DNA of 5,073 nt from Acidobacteriota bacterium (GTDB lineage: Bacteria > Acidobacteriota > Terriglobia > Terriglobales > Acidobacteriaceae): contig JAJZAL010000327.1 of the NCBI GenBank assembly GCA_021799405.1, positions 1 to 5,073 of the forward strand, read 5' to 3'. A program made the position numbers and the translations under genes. This document shows, one piece after another, positions 1 to 5,073 of this stretch. Under the pieces are notes generated by a model. It was not told where the DNA came from and made no database searches. It was given only the letters and a program-made list of their open reading frames with translations. Position 1 is the first letter of the stretch; every line of letters begins with the position of its first letter.

Positions 1-36
1 TCTTCAAGCCCGCGGGAAGCAATCCAGGGGAGTGGT

Positions 37-60
37 TAGCGCGCGAGATAAGCAGCGCTA
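37..60. repeat. Inverted repeat at the 3' end of the kinase gene, weak terminator candidate
   Basis: TAGCGC (37-42) and GCGCTA (55-60) form a perfect 6-bp inverted repeat around a 12-nt spacer. The right arm includes the kinase stop codon. No T-run follows on the minus strand, so termination activity is doubtful. The remaining bases 1-36 show no feature I can support. Confidence 0.3.
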
Positions 61-990
61 TTCCACGCGCTCGAAGCCAGCGCCGGTTTTTGCGTGCCAG
101 ATGGCGCCTTGCAGAGGATCGACAACACCGGCCATGGCGATTACAGCAGGATAGTGCTCATGGACTGCATCGATGAGAGACTGGCGCACACGGTGGACCT
201 TCTCCATGATGCTTCCGGCAAAGGCAAGTCCGGGCATGAAGCTCGAATCATCCACGCTCTGCTGGATGCGAGGGATGAGCAGACAGACCAGATCAGCGAG
301 TTCCCCGCCCTGCTGCTCCAATACGGCCTGTGCGACCCTGTCGCCGCGATCGGCGCACTGCACCACGACCTTGACCAGTTGAGAGAAGTCGGGCGGCGGC
401 GATGCGTTGGCAAAAGCAACGAGATCGTAAAATGAGCCAAGCTTCCAGAAGCCGAGTATCGCCGGCAGAAGGTCCGTGGATGTTCCTCCATCCCTGGCGA
501 GACACAGCGCTCGCAATGCCTGGACACCAATCCGGTGCCCTGAGCCCTGATCGGAGAGGACGGGGCCCCATCCACCGGCGGTGAAAATGTCGCCACGTGG
601 AGTGCGACCTGCCACATTCGAACCGGTTCCAGCCAGCGCGAGGATGCCGGGCTGGCCAGGGAAAGCTGCGTCGAGTGCTATCTCCACATCGCCTAATACG
701 AGCAGGTCACCGCCGACTCTGAGCGGGATCTCCGCGTGGAGCCAGTCTGTGACGAGGGGGACAGTTTGCCCCGCCGTTCCGACGCAAGTGCGCACAACTG
801 TACGAAGGTCGATGCCACTTTGCGCCGTGAGCTCGCGCAGCGCCGCTTCGAGATTGTCCGTAGCAGTTTGAGCGTCCACGCGCATACGCTTGATGCTGCC
901 GGAGCGAACACGGGCAAGTGTCCTGTCCTCATTCACCAACGCGTAGTCGGCTTTTGTTCCTCCTACATCGATTGCAAGGAAGCAGGGCAT
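58..990 (-). CDS. BadF/BadG/BcrA/BcrD-family ATPase, probable N-acetylglucosamine (amino-sugar) kinase
   Basis: A 310-residue cytoplasmic kinase of the ASKHA (actin/hexokinase-like) fold, probably using ATP to phosphorylate GlcNAc or a related amino sugar at O6. Seen: the N-terminal phosphate-1 loop DVGGTKADY (residues 8-16); a region GDVEIALDAAF (100-110) whose Asp101 matches the catalytic-base position of the family; the phosphate-2 loop LALAGTGSNVAG (117-128); the family signature GGWGPVLSDQGSGHRIG (139-155); and an adenosine-side motif LAFAGSIMEKV (255-265). Family members usually read GDEGSG where this one has SDQGSG (146-151). I chose the ATG at 990 because the conserved fold begins at once and AAAGGTGA lies 10 nt upstream. 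The in-frame ATG at 1083 would add 31 non-homologous-looking residues and overlap the preceding gene. It is last in the four-gene series, 76 nt after the GH18 gene, which fits phosphorylation of sugar released by that enzyme. Glucosamine or MurNAc (MurK-like) are alternative substrates that sequence alone cannot exclude. Confidence 0.88.
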   Translation of the reverse strand: MPCFLAIDVGGTKADYALVNEDRTLARVRSGSIKRMRVDAQTATDNLEAALRELTAQSGIDLRTVVRTCVGTAGQTVPLVTDWLHAEIPLRVGGDLLVLGDVEIALDAAFPGQPGILALAGTGSNVAGRTPRGDIFTAGGWGPVLSDQGSGHRIGVQALRALCLARDGGTSTDLLPAILGFWKLGSFYDLVAFANASPPPDFSQLVKVVVQCADRGDRVAQAVLEQQGGELADLVCLLIPRIQQSVDDSSFMPGLAFAGSIMEKVHRVRQSLIDAVHEHYPAVIAMAGVVDPLQGAIWHAKTGAGFERVE

Positions 991-1000
991 CCGATCTAAT

Positions 1001-1008
1001 TCACCTTT
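1001..1008 (-). promoter_or_regulatory. Ribosome binding site deciding the kinase start
   Basis: On the minus strand AAAGGTGA is a good anti-Shine-Dalgarno match, with 10 nt before the ATG at 988-990. It supports the shorter 310-residue kinase over the longer reading from 1083. Confidence 0.7.
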
Positions 1009-1066
1009 GCTTTCATAATGTACCGGATTTCCGGCCTGAGAATGTCTGTGTGCTGCTCTGCGGGCA

Positions 1067-3223
1067 TCAGGGGTGTTTTCCATGAAGCTGAGGCCCGATC
1101 AGACCGGAGTATTTGTTGCCATCGGCCCAGTCATCATCGATATTCCAAAACATTGCGCCCAGAAAATGTGGGTAGCCTTTTTGCTTCACGAGATGATATC
1201 GGCACGCGCCCGGGGCCTTGCCCGAGATGATGAAATGCATGGCCGCGCTGACCTTTGACGGATCTGAATAATTGACGAGAAATCCCGTAACAACCTGGCG
1301 CGCGGGCAAGCCGGGGAAGAACTCCTTCGAGTTTCCGGCAACCGGGAAACCGTGCAGCAGCAGTTCGGTCATCGCTGCATAGTAACTGACGGTATGGACC
1401 TGATAGATTTCACCATCGAGACCTTCCAAAGGCGGCGTGTTGTAATCCTGCACGTCGACAAAGGTAAGTATGTTGCGCAACGCGTAGACGATGGGAAGGT
1501 AGGTTCCGAACTGGCCACCGTAAGTACGATATCCGGCGGGAATCTGTGTGCCTTCAGGGACCAGACTGATCATGAATTTGGGACCGAAATGTTGATGGAG
1601 CTGCCGCAGAGCGGCAATCAAGTGCACGATCGAAGGCGTGATGGGATGACGGAAGTCAGTATCGCCGGGAGCAAGTTCGAGCGAGGGGGACTCGAAGTCG
1701 ATATCGATTCCATCAAATCCCCACTTCGAGACGATGTGTTCAATGCTGTGAACAAATCTCGGCTCGGCCGCAGGATCTCCCAGATGAACAAACTGACCGC
1801 CGCCGCCAAGCGAGATCATGACCTTCTGGCCGCGACTCTTGAGATATGCAATCTCTGCCTTGAATTGGGAAGGAGTGGTTCCCTGCGGCGCTTGAAACCG
1901 GAAGGTTCCCTCAGGAGCGTCTGCTACCGGAGATGCAAAGGAGACGATCACCACGTCCCACCGAGGTGAAACATCGCGCAGGGGCAACCGCTTGCCGTTG
2001 AATGCGCGGCTGACCCAATAACCAACCAACCAATGCCGGCGAGGGCCATTTGCCGGAGCAGAATTGGCGACCGGTGTGGTGTGGGCGACGGCAGGGTGAT
2101 GATTTGGATGGAATGCGCAGGGAGATGCAGGCGACGTCAGAACATGGACATCCGGAAAGCTGAAGGCGGCAGAATGCTTGTCTGCCTCCAGATACCATGG
2201 CAGCAGCGCTACATTTTCAACATGATATCTCTGACCGCTTGTGCCGATGGAATAGGGGGTTGATTCGGGAAAATCGTTCTTGAGGTTGGTGTCAGTAGGT
2301 TCGAGCTGATAGTAATTTGAGCCTACACCTTCACCGCCGCAGCCTCCCGTGGAGGGCCGCCGCCACGCCGGGAAGTGATTCCCAGGTTCCGAGCGGAAAC
2401 TGCCGGGATAGAGCGGGTCGTGCAGCGGATCGTATAAGAATTCGGCAATTTGCTGAGTCAGGGGCTGCACGTCGCGGTCCCTCACAATGGTCGGTGGATC
2501 ATGCAGAACGGCGCTCAACACGAAGGAGTCGCCTGTCGCGGGGTCGACTCCATGCGCGCCCCAGCTGCAGCAGACGGTCGCGTCGCTGAGAGCATAAAAG
2601 GTCGTATTGTCCGCGAATGCGACAACCAGTTTCCCGCGTTCTGGTGGGAGCCGCTTAAAGAGCGCGTGCACGAGAAAATTGAGATCGACAACGGCAATCC
2701 TGCGACCGCTCTTACGCGAGTAGAGGGTATAGCCGTCGGCCGCGGGAATCGTAACCGCTACGGGATCGATTTTTGGAGACTCCAGAATCGTATGCCAGGA
2801 AGAAGCGTGAGGAACACTCGCGCGCAGCAAGGCATCCGCATACTGCGTTCTTTCGCCGGAGGGGTACGAAAAAGATTTGAAAAGCGGCGAATGAAGCACC
2901 GAGGCAACATCTGCCGAGGCATGGAAGACGACCGGCGATTTGCTGTCCTGCCCCGCGAACGAGAGTGTCACGGGCACCAGCACGACGGGAATTCTTGTCG
3001 CGCCACCTTTTGCCGGGGAATTACCGACCAAAGTGTATTGATGTCCGTGGGAGGAAAAGTGAAAGACGGGAACCGCGGCCTGGGCATGCAGGGTTGCTGT
3101 AATGCAGGCAGCCATGATGAGTGAGCAGAACGACTTCAATGAAGACCCCTTCTTGCCGCACGATACGGCAACGGTGGTTCGCCAAACAGTTTTGGTCTTA
3201 CGGAGCCCCAGCTTCCGAGCCAT
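1067..3223 (-). CDS. Secreted glycoside hydrolase family 18 (chitinase-like) protein with an uncharacterised N-terminal module
   Basis: A 718-residue exported protein in two parts. Residues 30-49 (hydrophobic core and LHAQA before A50) look like a Sec signal peptide with AxA-type cleavage near 49/50. Residues about 50-345 form a module I cannot assign, opening with VPVFHFSSHGHQYTLVG and containing C218/C219, C295, YPGSFRSEPGNHFPAW and LEPTDTNLKNDFPEST. A Pro/His/Thr/Ala-rich linker (about 362-396) leads to a GH18 TIM barrel (about 397-715). Its hallmarks are GYW (401-403), SLGG (471-474), the catalytic DGIDIDFE (504-511, proton donor E511), VQDYN (591-595) and MFWNIDDDW (691-699, W693 expected at the substrate floor). 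All core GH18 residues are present, so activity on beta-1,4-GlcNAc linkages (chitin, or endo-N-acetylglucosaminidase-type) is expected. No chitin-binding domain is recognisable. It starts 17 nt after the repressor gene and precedes the kinase. The start is uncertain: ATG 3223 gives an unusually long basic leader, while a TTG at 3139 with AAGAAGGGG upstream gives a normal 21-residue signal peptide. Confidence 0.85.
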   Translation of the reverse strand: MARKLGLRKTKTVWRTTVAVSCGKKGSSLKSFCSLIMAACITATLHAQAAVPVFHFSSHGHQYTLVGNSPAKGGATRIPVVLVPVTLSFAGQDSKSPVVFHASADVASVLHSPLFKSFSYPSGERTQYADALLRASVPHASSWHTILESPKIDPVAVTIPAADGYTLYSRKSGRRIAVVDLNFLVHALFKRLPPERGKLVVAFADNTTFYALSDATVCCSWGAHGVDPATGDSFVLSAVLHDPPTIVRDRDVQPLTQQIAEFLYDPLHDPLYPGSFRSEPGNHFPAWRRPSTGGCGGEGVGSNYYQLEPTDTNLKNDFPESTPYSIGTSGQRYHVENVALLPWYLEADKHSAAFSFPDVHVLTSPASPCAFHPNHHPAVAHTTPVANSAPANGPRRHWLVGYWVSRAFNGKRLPLRDVSPRWDVVIVSFASPVADAPEGTFRFQAPQGTTPSQFKAEIAYLKSRGQKVMISLGGGGQFVHLGDPAAEPRFVHSIEHIVSKWGFDGIDIDFESPSLELAPGDTDFRHPITPSIVHLIAALRQLHQHFGPKFMISLVPEGTQIPAGYRTYGGQFGTYLPIVYALRNILTFVDVQDYNTPPLEGLDGEIYQVHTVSYYAAMTELLLHGFPVAGNSKEFFPGLPARQVVTGFLVNYSDPSKVSAAMHFIISGKAPGACRYHLVKQKGYPHFLGAMFWNIDDDWADGNKYSGLIGPQLHGKHP
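3146..3154 (-). promoter_or_regulatory. Possible ribosome binding site for an internal TTG start of the GH18 gene
   Basis: The minus strand reads AAGAAGGGG, then 6 nt, then an in-frame TTG at 3137-3139 (codon 29 of the long form). A start here would give a 690-residue precursor with a conventional signal peptide beginning MKSFCSLIMAACITATLHAQA, split here as MKSFCSLIMA and ACITATLHAQA. The upstream ATG at 3223 has only a modest GGGA 7 nt before it. Both remain possible. Confidence 0.45.
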
Positions 3224-3240
3224 TTCAACATCCCGTGCCC

Positions 3241-4026
3241 CTAGACTACGAGGACTTCTACGCCTGCGGCGCGGAAAGCATCGAGGGCATCGGAGTCGAT
3301 TCCCTGATCCGTAATGATTTTGTCGATCTGGTTCAAGGGGCAGATCAGCGATGGGCTTACCATGCCGACCTTGCTGGAGTCGGCAACCAGGATGACTTTC
3401 TTTGACTGGCGGGCAAAGGCGCGGAAAATGGCGGCCTCATCGGCTTCAATCGCTGTAGCCCCGCGCACCGGGTCGATCCCAGTAGCGCCGATGAACACCT
3501 TGTCCATGAATATTCCGGAGATCGCCTCAATCGCGATCGGTCCGATCAGCGAGAAAGCTCCCGCCCAGCGCAGCGTACCGCCAATCACCGTAACATTGAG
3601 CCCCGGTTGATTGCTGAACTCCATGCCTATATTGACGGCGTTGGTGACCACATGAATGCCTGTGCGATGCCGGATGCAACGTGCAATTTGCGTGGTCGTC
3701 GTGCCGGCGGTGAGGCCGATGGTTTCGTGTTCGGCGATCAGTTCCGCGGCAGCAACACCAATGCGGCGCTTTTCTTCTGTGAATCGGCTTTCGCGTTCCT
3801 GGAAAGATGAGTCAAATCGGAAGGGCTCGTATTGCGCCTGCCCTGCAAGCTTTGCGCCGCCATGAGTACGGCGTACCAGCCCCCCTTCTTCAAGACGAGT
3901 AAGGTCGCGCCGCACACTTGCAGGGGAGGCTCCGGTGAGTTCCACGAGCTGATCGACTGAAGTCGTGCCGTGGCGAAGGACTGCCTGGAGAATCTGCTTT
4001 GCCCGCTTGTCTGTCTTTACTGACAT
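3241..4026 (-). CDS. DeoR/GlpR-family transcriptional repressor
   Basis: A 261-residue DNA-binding regulator of the length usual for the family (about 250-260). Residues 6-60 form a DeoR-type winged helix-turn-helix, ending in the family signature RRDLTRLEEGGLVRRTHGGA (39-58). Residues about 82-240 are a DeoRC sugar-phosphate-sensing domain with a ribose-phosphate-isomerase-like fold: LTAGTTTTQIA (105-115), VVTNAVNI (126-133), VIGGTLR (147-153), KVFIGATGID (176-185) and ADSSKVG (215-221). Proteins of this class usually repress sugar catabolic operons and are released by a phosphorylated intermediate. The neighbouring kinase makes an amino-sugar phosphate the natural candidate effector, as in AgaR-like regulators, but this is inferred from context. 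ATG 4026 has GAAGG 9 nt upstream. The gene lies 43 nt after cutC and 17 nt before the GH18 gene, so it is probably co-transcribed and autoregulated. There is no sign of truncation. Confidence 0.93.
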   Translation of the reverse strand: MSVKTDKRAKQILQAVLRHGTTSVDQLVELTGASPASVRRDLTRLEEGGLVRRTHGGAKLAGQAQYEPFRFDSSFQERESRFTEEKRRIGVAAAELIAEHETIGLTAGTTTTQIARCIRHRTGIHVVTNAVNIGMEFSNQPGLNVTVIGGTLRWAGAFSLIGPIAIEAISGIFMDKVFIGATGIDPVRGATAIEADEAAIFRAFARQSKKVILVADSSKVGMVSPSLICPLNQIDKIITDQGIDSDALDAFRAAGVEVLVV

Positions 4027-4069
4027 GGTTTCGTGCCTTCGGAGCCATGAAGGAATTGGTAAGAGAACT

Positions 4070-4837
4070 TTATCGCATACTCTTGGCTAATTTTTCCTGC
4101 GAGAGTTGTTTGAGCGCCTCCACCATCGCGCGGACATCCTCTTCGAGCGTGGCATATCGCACGTACTCGCGATCCCGCACTTCACCCATGGAAACGCCCT
4201 GCTTGTGAAAGTCCGTAGGCGTCGGAAGGGGTCTGCGCAAGCTGGCATGAAATTCGGTGATGCCGGAAGCCTCTGCCACATGCTTCACGGTCTTGAGCGT
4301 AAGGCCACCACCAGCCATGATGGCAATGCGATTGGAAGCCGCCAGATGCAACTCCCGCAGGAGTTCGCAGCCTCGCATTACATTGGGGGCGCCACCCGAA
4401 CTAAGGATGCGCCGCGCACCGGTAGAGATGACTTCTTCCAGCGCGGTCAAGGGATCGGGAGTCATGTCAATGGCGCGATGAAAGGTAACCGGCAAGGGAT
4501 GCGCCCTTTGCACAAGTTCACGTGTGCGTTCTATATCGATGCTACCGTGCTCGTTCAGCATTCCGAAGACAAAGCCGTTGGCGCCGAGCCGGCGGGCTTC
4601 ATCCATGTCATGCTGCATGACCTCGAACTCGTCCGCAGAGTACAAGAAGTCTCCGCCCCGGGGACGAATCATGACAAAGATGTCGATCCGGAGACGCGAA
4701 CGGATAACCGAGATCAACCCTGGTCCCGGTGTGATTCCACCTTCCAGGAGGTCGGAGCATAGCTCAATGCGATGCGCCCCTCCTCGTTCCGCAGCCACCG
4801 CCGATGCCACTGAATCTGCGCAAACTTCTAACAACAT
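4070..4837 (-). CDS. cutC: CutC-family TIM-barrel protein (traditionally copper homeostasis)
   Basis: A 255-residue cytoplasmic protein of near-typical family length and complete from end to end. Family motifs seen in order: LEVCADS (3-9), RIELCSDLLEGGITPG (23-38), MIRPRGGDFLYS (56-67), FVFGMLNEHGSID (89-101), VTFHRAID (117-124), ILSSGGAPNV (144-153), IMAGGG (173-178) and EFHAS (195-199). The charged residues E4, R23, E25, R58, R60, H120, R121 and H197 lie in motifs at strand ends, as in a TIM-barrel active site. C6 and C27 are 21 residues apart, the spacing I recall for the cysteines proposed to bind Cu(I) in human CutC. The biochemical function of the family is unsettled: copper tolerance was inferred from E. 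coli genetics. Here it is the first gene of an apparent operon with a sugar regulator, a GH18 enzyme and an amino-sugar kinase, which favours a sugar-related role. There is no copper gene nearby. The start at 4837 places MLLEVCADS at the expected N-terminus. Confidence 0.93.
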   Translation of the reverse strand: MLLEVCADSVASAVAAERGGAHRIELCSDLLEGGITPGPGLISVIRSRLRIDIFVMIRPRGGDFLYSADEFEVMQHDMDEARRLGANGFVFGMLNEHGSIDIERTRELVQRAHPLPVTFHRAIDMTPDPLTALEEVISTGARRILSSGGAPNVMRGCELLRELHLAASNRIAIMAGGGLTLKTVKHVAEASGITEFHASLRRPLPTPTDFHKQGVSMGEVRDREYVRYATLEEDVRAMVEALKQLSQEKLAKSMR

Positions 4838-4852
4838 GGCAACCTGCTTCAG

Positions 4853-4860
4853 CCTCCCTT
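4853..4860 (-). promoter_or_regulatory. Shine-Dalgarno-like AAGGGAGG upstream of cutC
   Basis: AAGGGAGG on the minus strand is the strongest ribosome-binding match in this leader, but it lies 15 nt before the cutC ATG, farther than usual. A weaker GCAGG (4843-4847) is 5 nt from the ATG and may be the one used. No better in-frame start lies nearer to AAGGGAGG, and the family N-terminus supports 4837. Confidence 0.4.
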
Positions 4861-4915
4861 GTGTCTTTCCGGCTTCTGCAATTCGGTTTCAGCCGCAAAT
4901 GACCCCAAATACATC

Positions 4916-4939
4916 CACACCGTGTGATACCACCACACG
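4916..4939. repeat. Tripartite CACAC/GTGTG palindromic element, operator candidate
   Basis: On the plus strand CACAC (4916-4920), C, GTGTG (4922-4926) form an 11-nt odd-centred palindrome. CGTGTG (4921-4926) also pairs perfectly with CACACG (4934-4939) across 7 nt, so the middle arm has two alternative partners. The element covers the proposed -10 and start site, a classic place for a repressor to bind. Which protein binds it is unknown; the operon's own DeoR-type regulator is the obvious candidate. It could also fold as a small RNA hairpin at the 5' end of the transcript. Confidence 0.45.
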
Positions 4940-4952
4940 ACGACAACGGCAA
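4924..4952 (-). promoter_or_regulatory. Putative sigma-70-type promoter of the cutC operon
   Basis: On the minus strand TTGCCG (4947-4952, 4/6 to the -35 consensus) is followed after exactly 17 nt by TATCAC (4924-4929, 4/6 to the -10). This predicts transcription starting near 4917 and a leader of about 80 nt before cutC. It lies directly after the hairpin that ends the upstream gene, which is where a new operon promoter is expected. The match is moderate and only inferred. Confidence 0.4.
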
Positions 4953-4980
4953 GGCAGGCCACTTTTTGGAGTGACCTGCC
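4953..4980 (-). terminator. Terminator-like hairpin after the upstream putative TonB-dependent receptor gene
   Basis: On the minus strand GGCAGGTCACT pairs with AGTGGCCTGCC across a 6-nt CCAAAA loop: an 11-bp stem with one G-U pair and no mismatch, starting 9 nt after the stop codon at 4990. The bases after the stem (TTGCCGTTGTCG) are only mildly T-rich, so it is not a textbook intrinsic terminator. It may act with Rho or stabilise the 3' end. Its position between a gene end and a promoter supports a boundary between transcription units. Confidence 0.6.
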
Positions 4981-4989
4981 CATGCCCAG

Positions 4990-5073
4990 CTAGAACGTGA
5001 ATTGTGCTGTGAGTTGCATAATACGCGGATTCCACAGGGATATCGCGCCATAAGTTGGGTTGTCGAGGGCGCC
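4990..5073 (-). CDS. C-terminal end of a probable TonB-dependent outer-membrane receptor (partial)
   Basis: Only the last 27 codons and the TAG stop are inside the window; the gene continues beyond the right edge. The visible tail reads GALDNPTYGAISL followed by WNPRIMQLTAQFTF. The alternating hydrophobic pattern with a terminal Phe is the signature of the last strand of an outer-membrane beta-barrel recognised by the BAM machinery. The NPRIMQ wording is what I know from the large Oar/CarboxypepD-regulatory-type TonB-dependent receptors abundant in Acidobacteriota. If so, it would import an oligosaccharide or other large ligand across the outer membrane, possibly the product of the GH18 enzyme. 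The hairpin just downstream suggests it is transcribed separately from cutC. With so little sequence, the family call rests on the C-terminal motif alone. Confidence 0.6.
   Translation of the reverse strand, partial: GALDNPTYGAISLWNPRIMQLTAQFTF

Noticed and set aside
1023..1036. Small CCGGA/TCCGG hairpin between the GH18 and kinase genes
   Set aside because: Arms of 4-5 bp with a 2-4 nt loop and no following T-run are too weak to call a terminator or riboswitch; more likely neutral or a minor stability element.
991..1083. Longer kinase reading starting at ATG 1083
   Set aside because: It adds 31 residues without family character before the conserved DVGGTKAD loop, overlaps the GH18 3' end by 17 nt, and the ATG at 990 has its own good ribosome site.
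1352..1969. Open plus-strand frame of 205 codons
   Set aside because: It is antisense to the GH18 catalytic domain, which carries intact DGIDIDFE and SLGG motifs; the antisense translation resembles no family.
2450..3124. Open plus-strand frame of 224 codons
   Set aside because: It lies wholly antisense to the GH18 N-terminal region, its translation is Arg/Gly-rich with no recognisable motif, and it is explained by codon composition of the real gene.
4106..4762. Open plus-strand frame of 218 codons opposite cutC
   Set aside because: It is the reverse complement of a fully conserved CutC protein and has no ribosome site or motif of its own.
4764..5051. Minus-strand 95-codon frame spanning the cutC leader and the receptor tail
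   Set aside because: It overlaps both cutC and the receptor C-terminus in another frame, is rich in Arg/Gly/Cys without a domain, and passes through the hairpin and promoter region.

Overview
The window looks like a piece of an Acidobacteriota chromosome (Terriglobia, e.g. a Granulicella/Terriglobus/Edaphobacter-type soil bacterium). The grounds are indirect: moderately high GC; a secreted GH18 protein whose N-terminal half resembles secreted modules I associate with this group; and, at the right edge, the last 27 residues of what looks like an outer-membrane TonB-dependent receptor ending in the aromatic beta-barrel signature NPRIMQLTAQFTF. No species can be assigned from the sequence alone.

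All genes lie on the minus strand, so the window reads biologically from right to left. From the right: the 3' end of the putative receptor (4990-5073); a strong hairpin just after its stop (4953-4980); a plausible promoter with a CACAC/GTGTG palindromic element over its -10 (4916-4952); then four closely spaced genes. These are a CutC-family TIM-barrel protein (4070-4837), a DeoR/GlpR-type sugar-phosphate-responsive repressor (3241-4026), a secreted two-part glycoside hydrolase family 18 protein (1067-3223) and a BadF/BadG-type amino-sugar kinase of the N-acetylglucosamine kinase group (58-990). Gaps are 43, 17 and 76 nt, with no convincing internal terminator, so one operon is the simplest reading. 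An inverted repeat sits at the end of the kinase gene (37-60).

Functionally the set reads as a small amino-sugar utilisation locus. The exported GH18 enzyme would cut a GlcNAc-containing polymer (chitin, an N-glycan or related material) outside the cytoplasm. The released sugar would be phosphorylated by the kinase in the cytoplasm. The DeoR-type regulator would sense a phosphorylated sugar and control the operon, possibly through the palindrome at the promoter. The upstream receptor could be the matching uptake porin, but it is apparently a separate transcription unit. CutC, traditionally labelled a copper-homeostasis protein, is the misfit: its place as first gene of an amino-sugar operon suggests a role in sugar chemistry.

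The points of most interest are CutC in this context, the unexplained N-terminal half of the GH18 protein, and the operator-like element over the promoter. I found no RNA genes, CRISPR array, insertion sequence or phage features. There is no gene-free stretch longer than about 150 nt.
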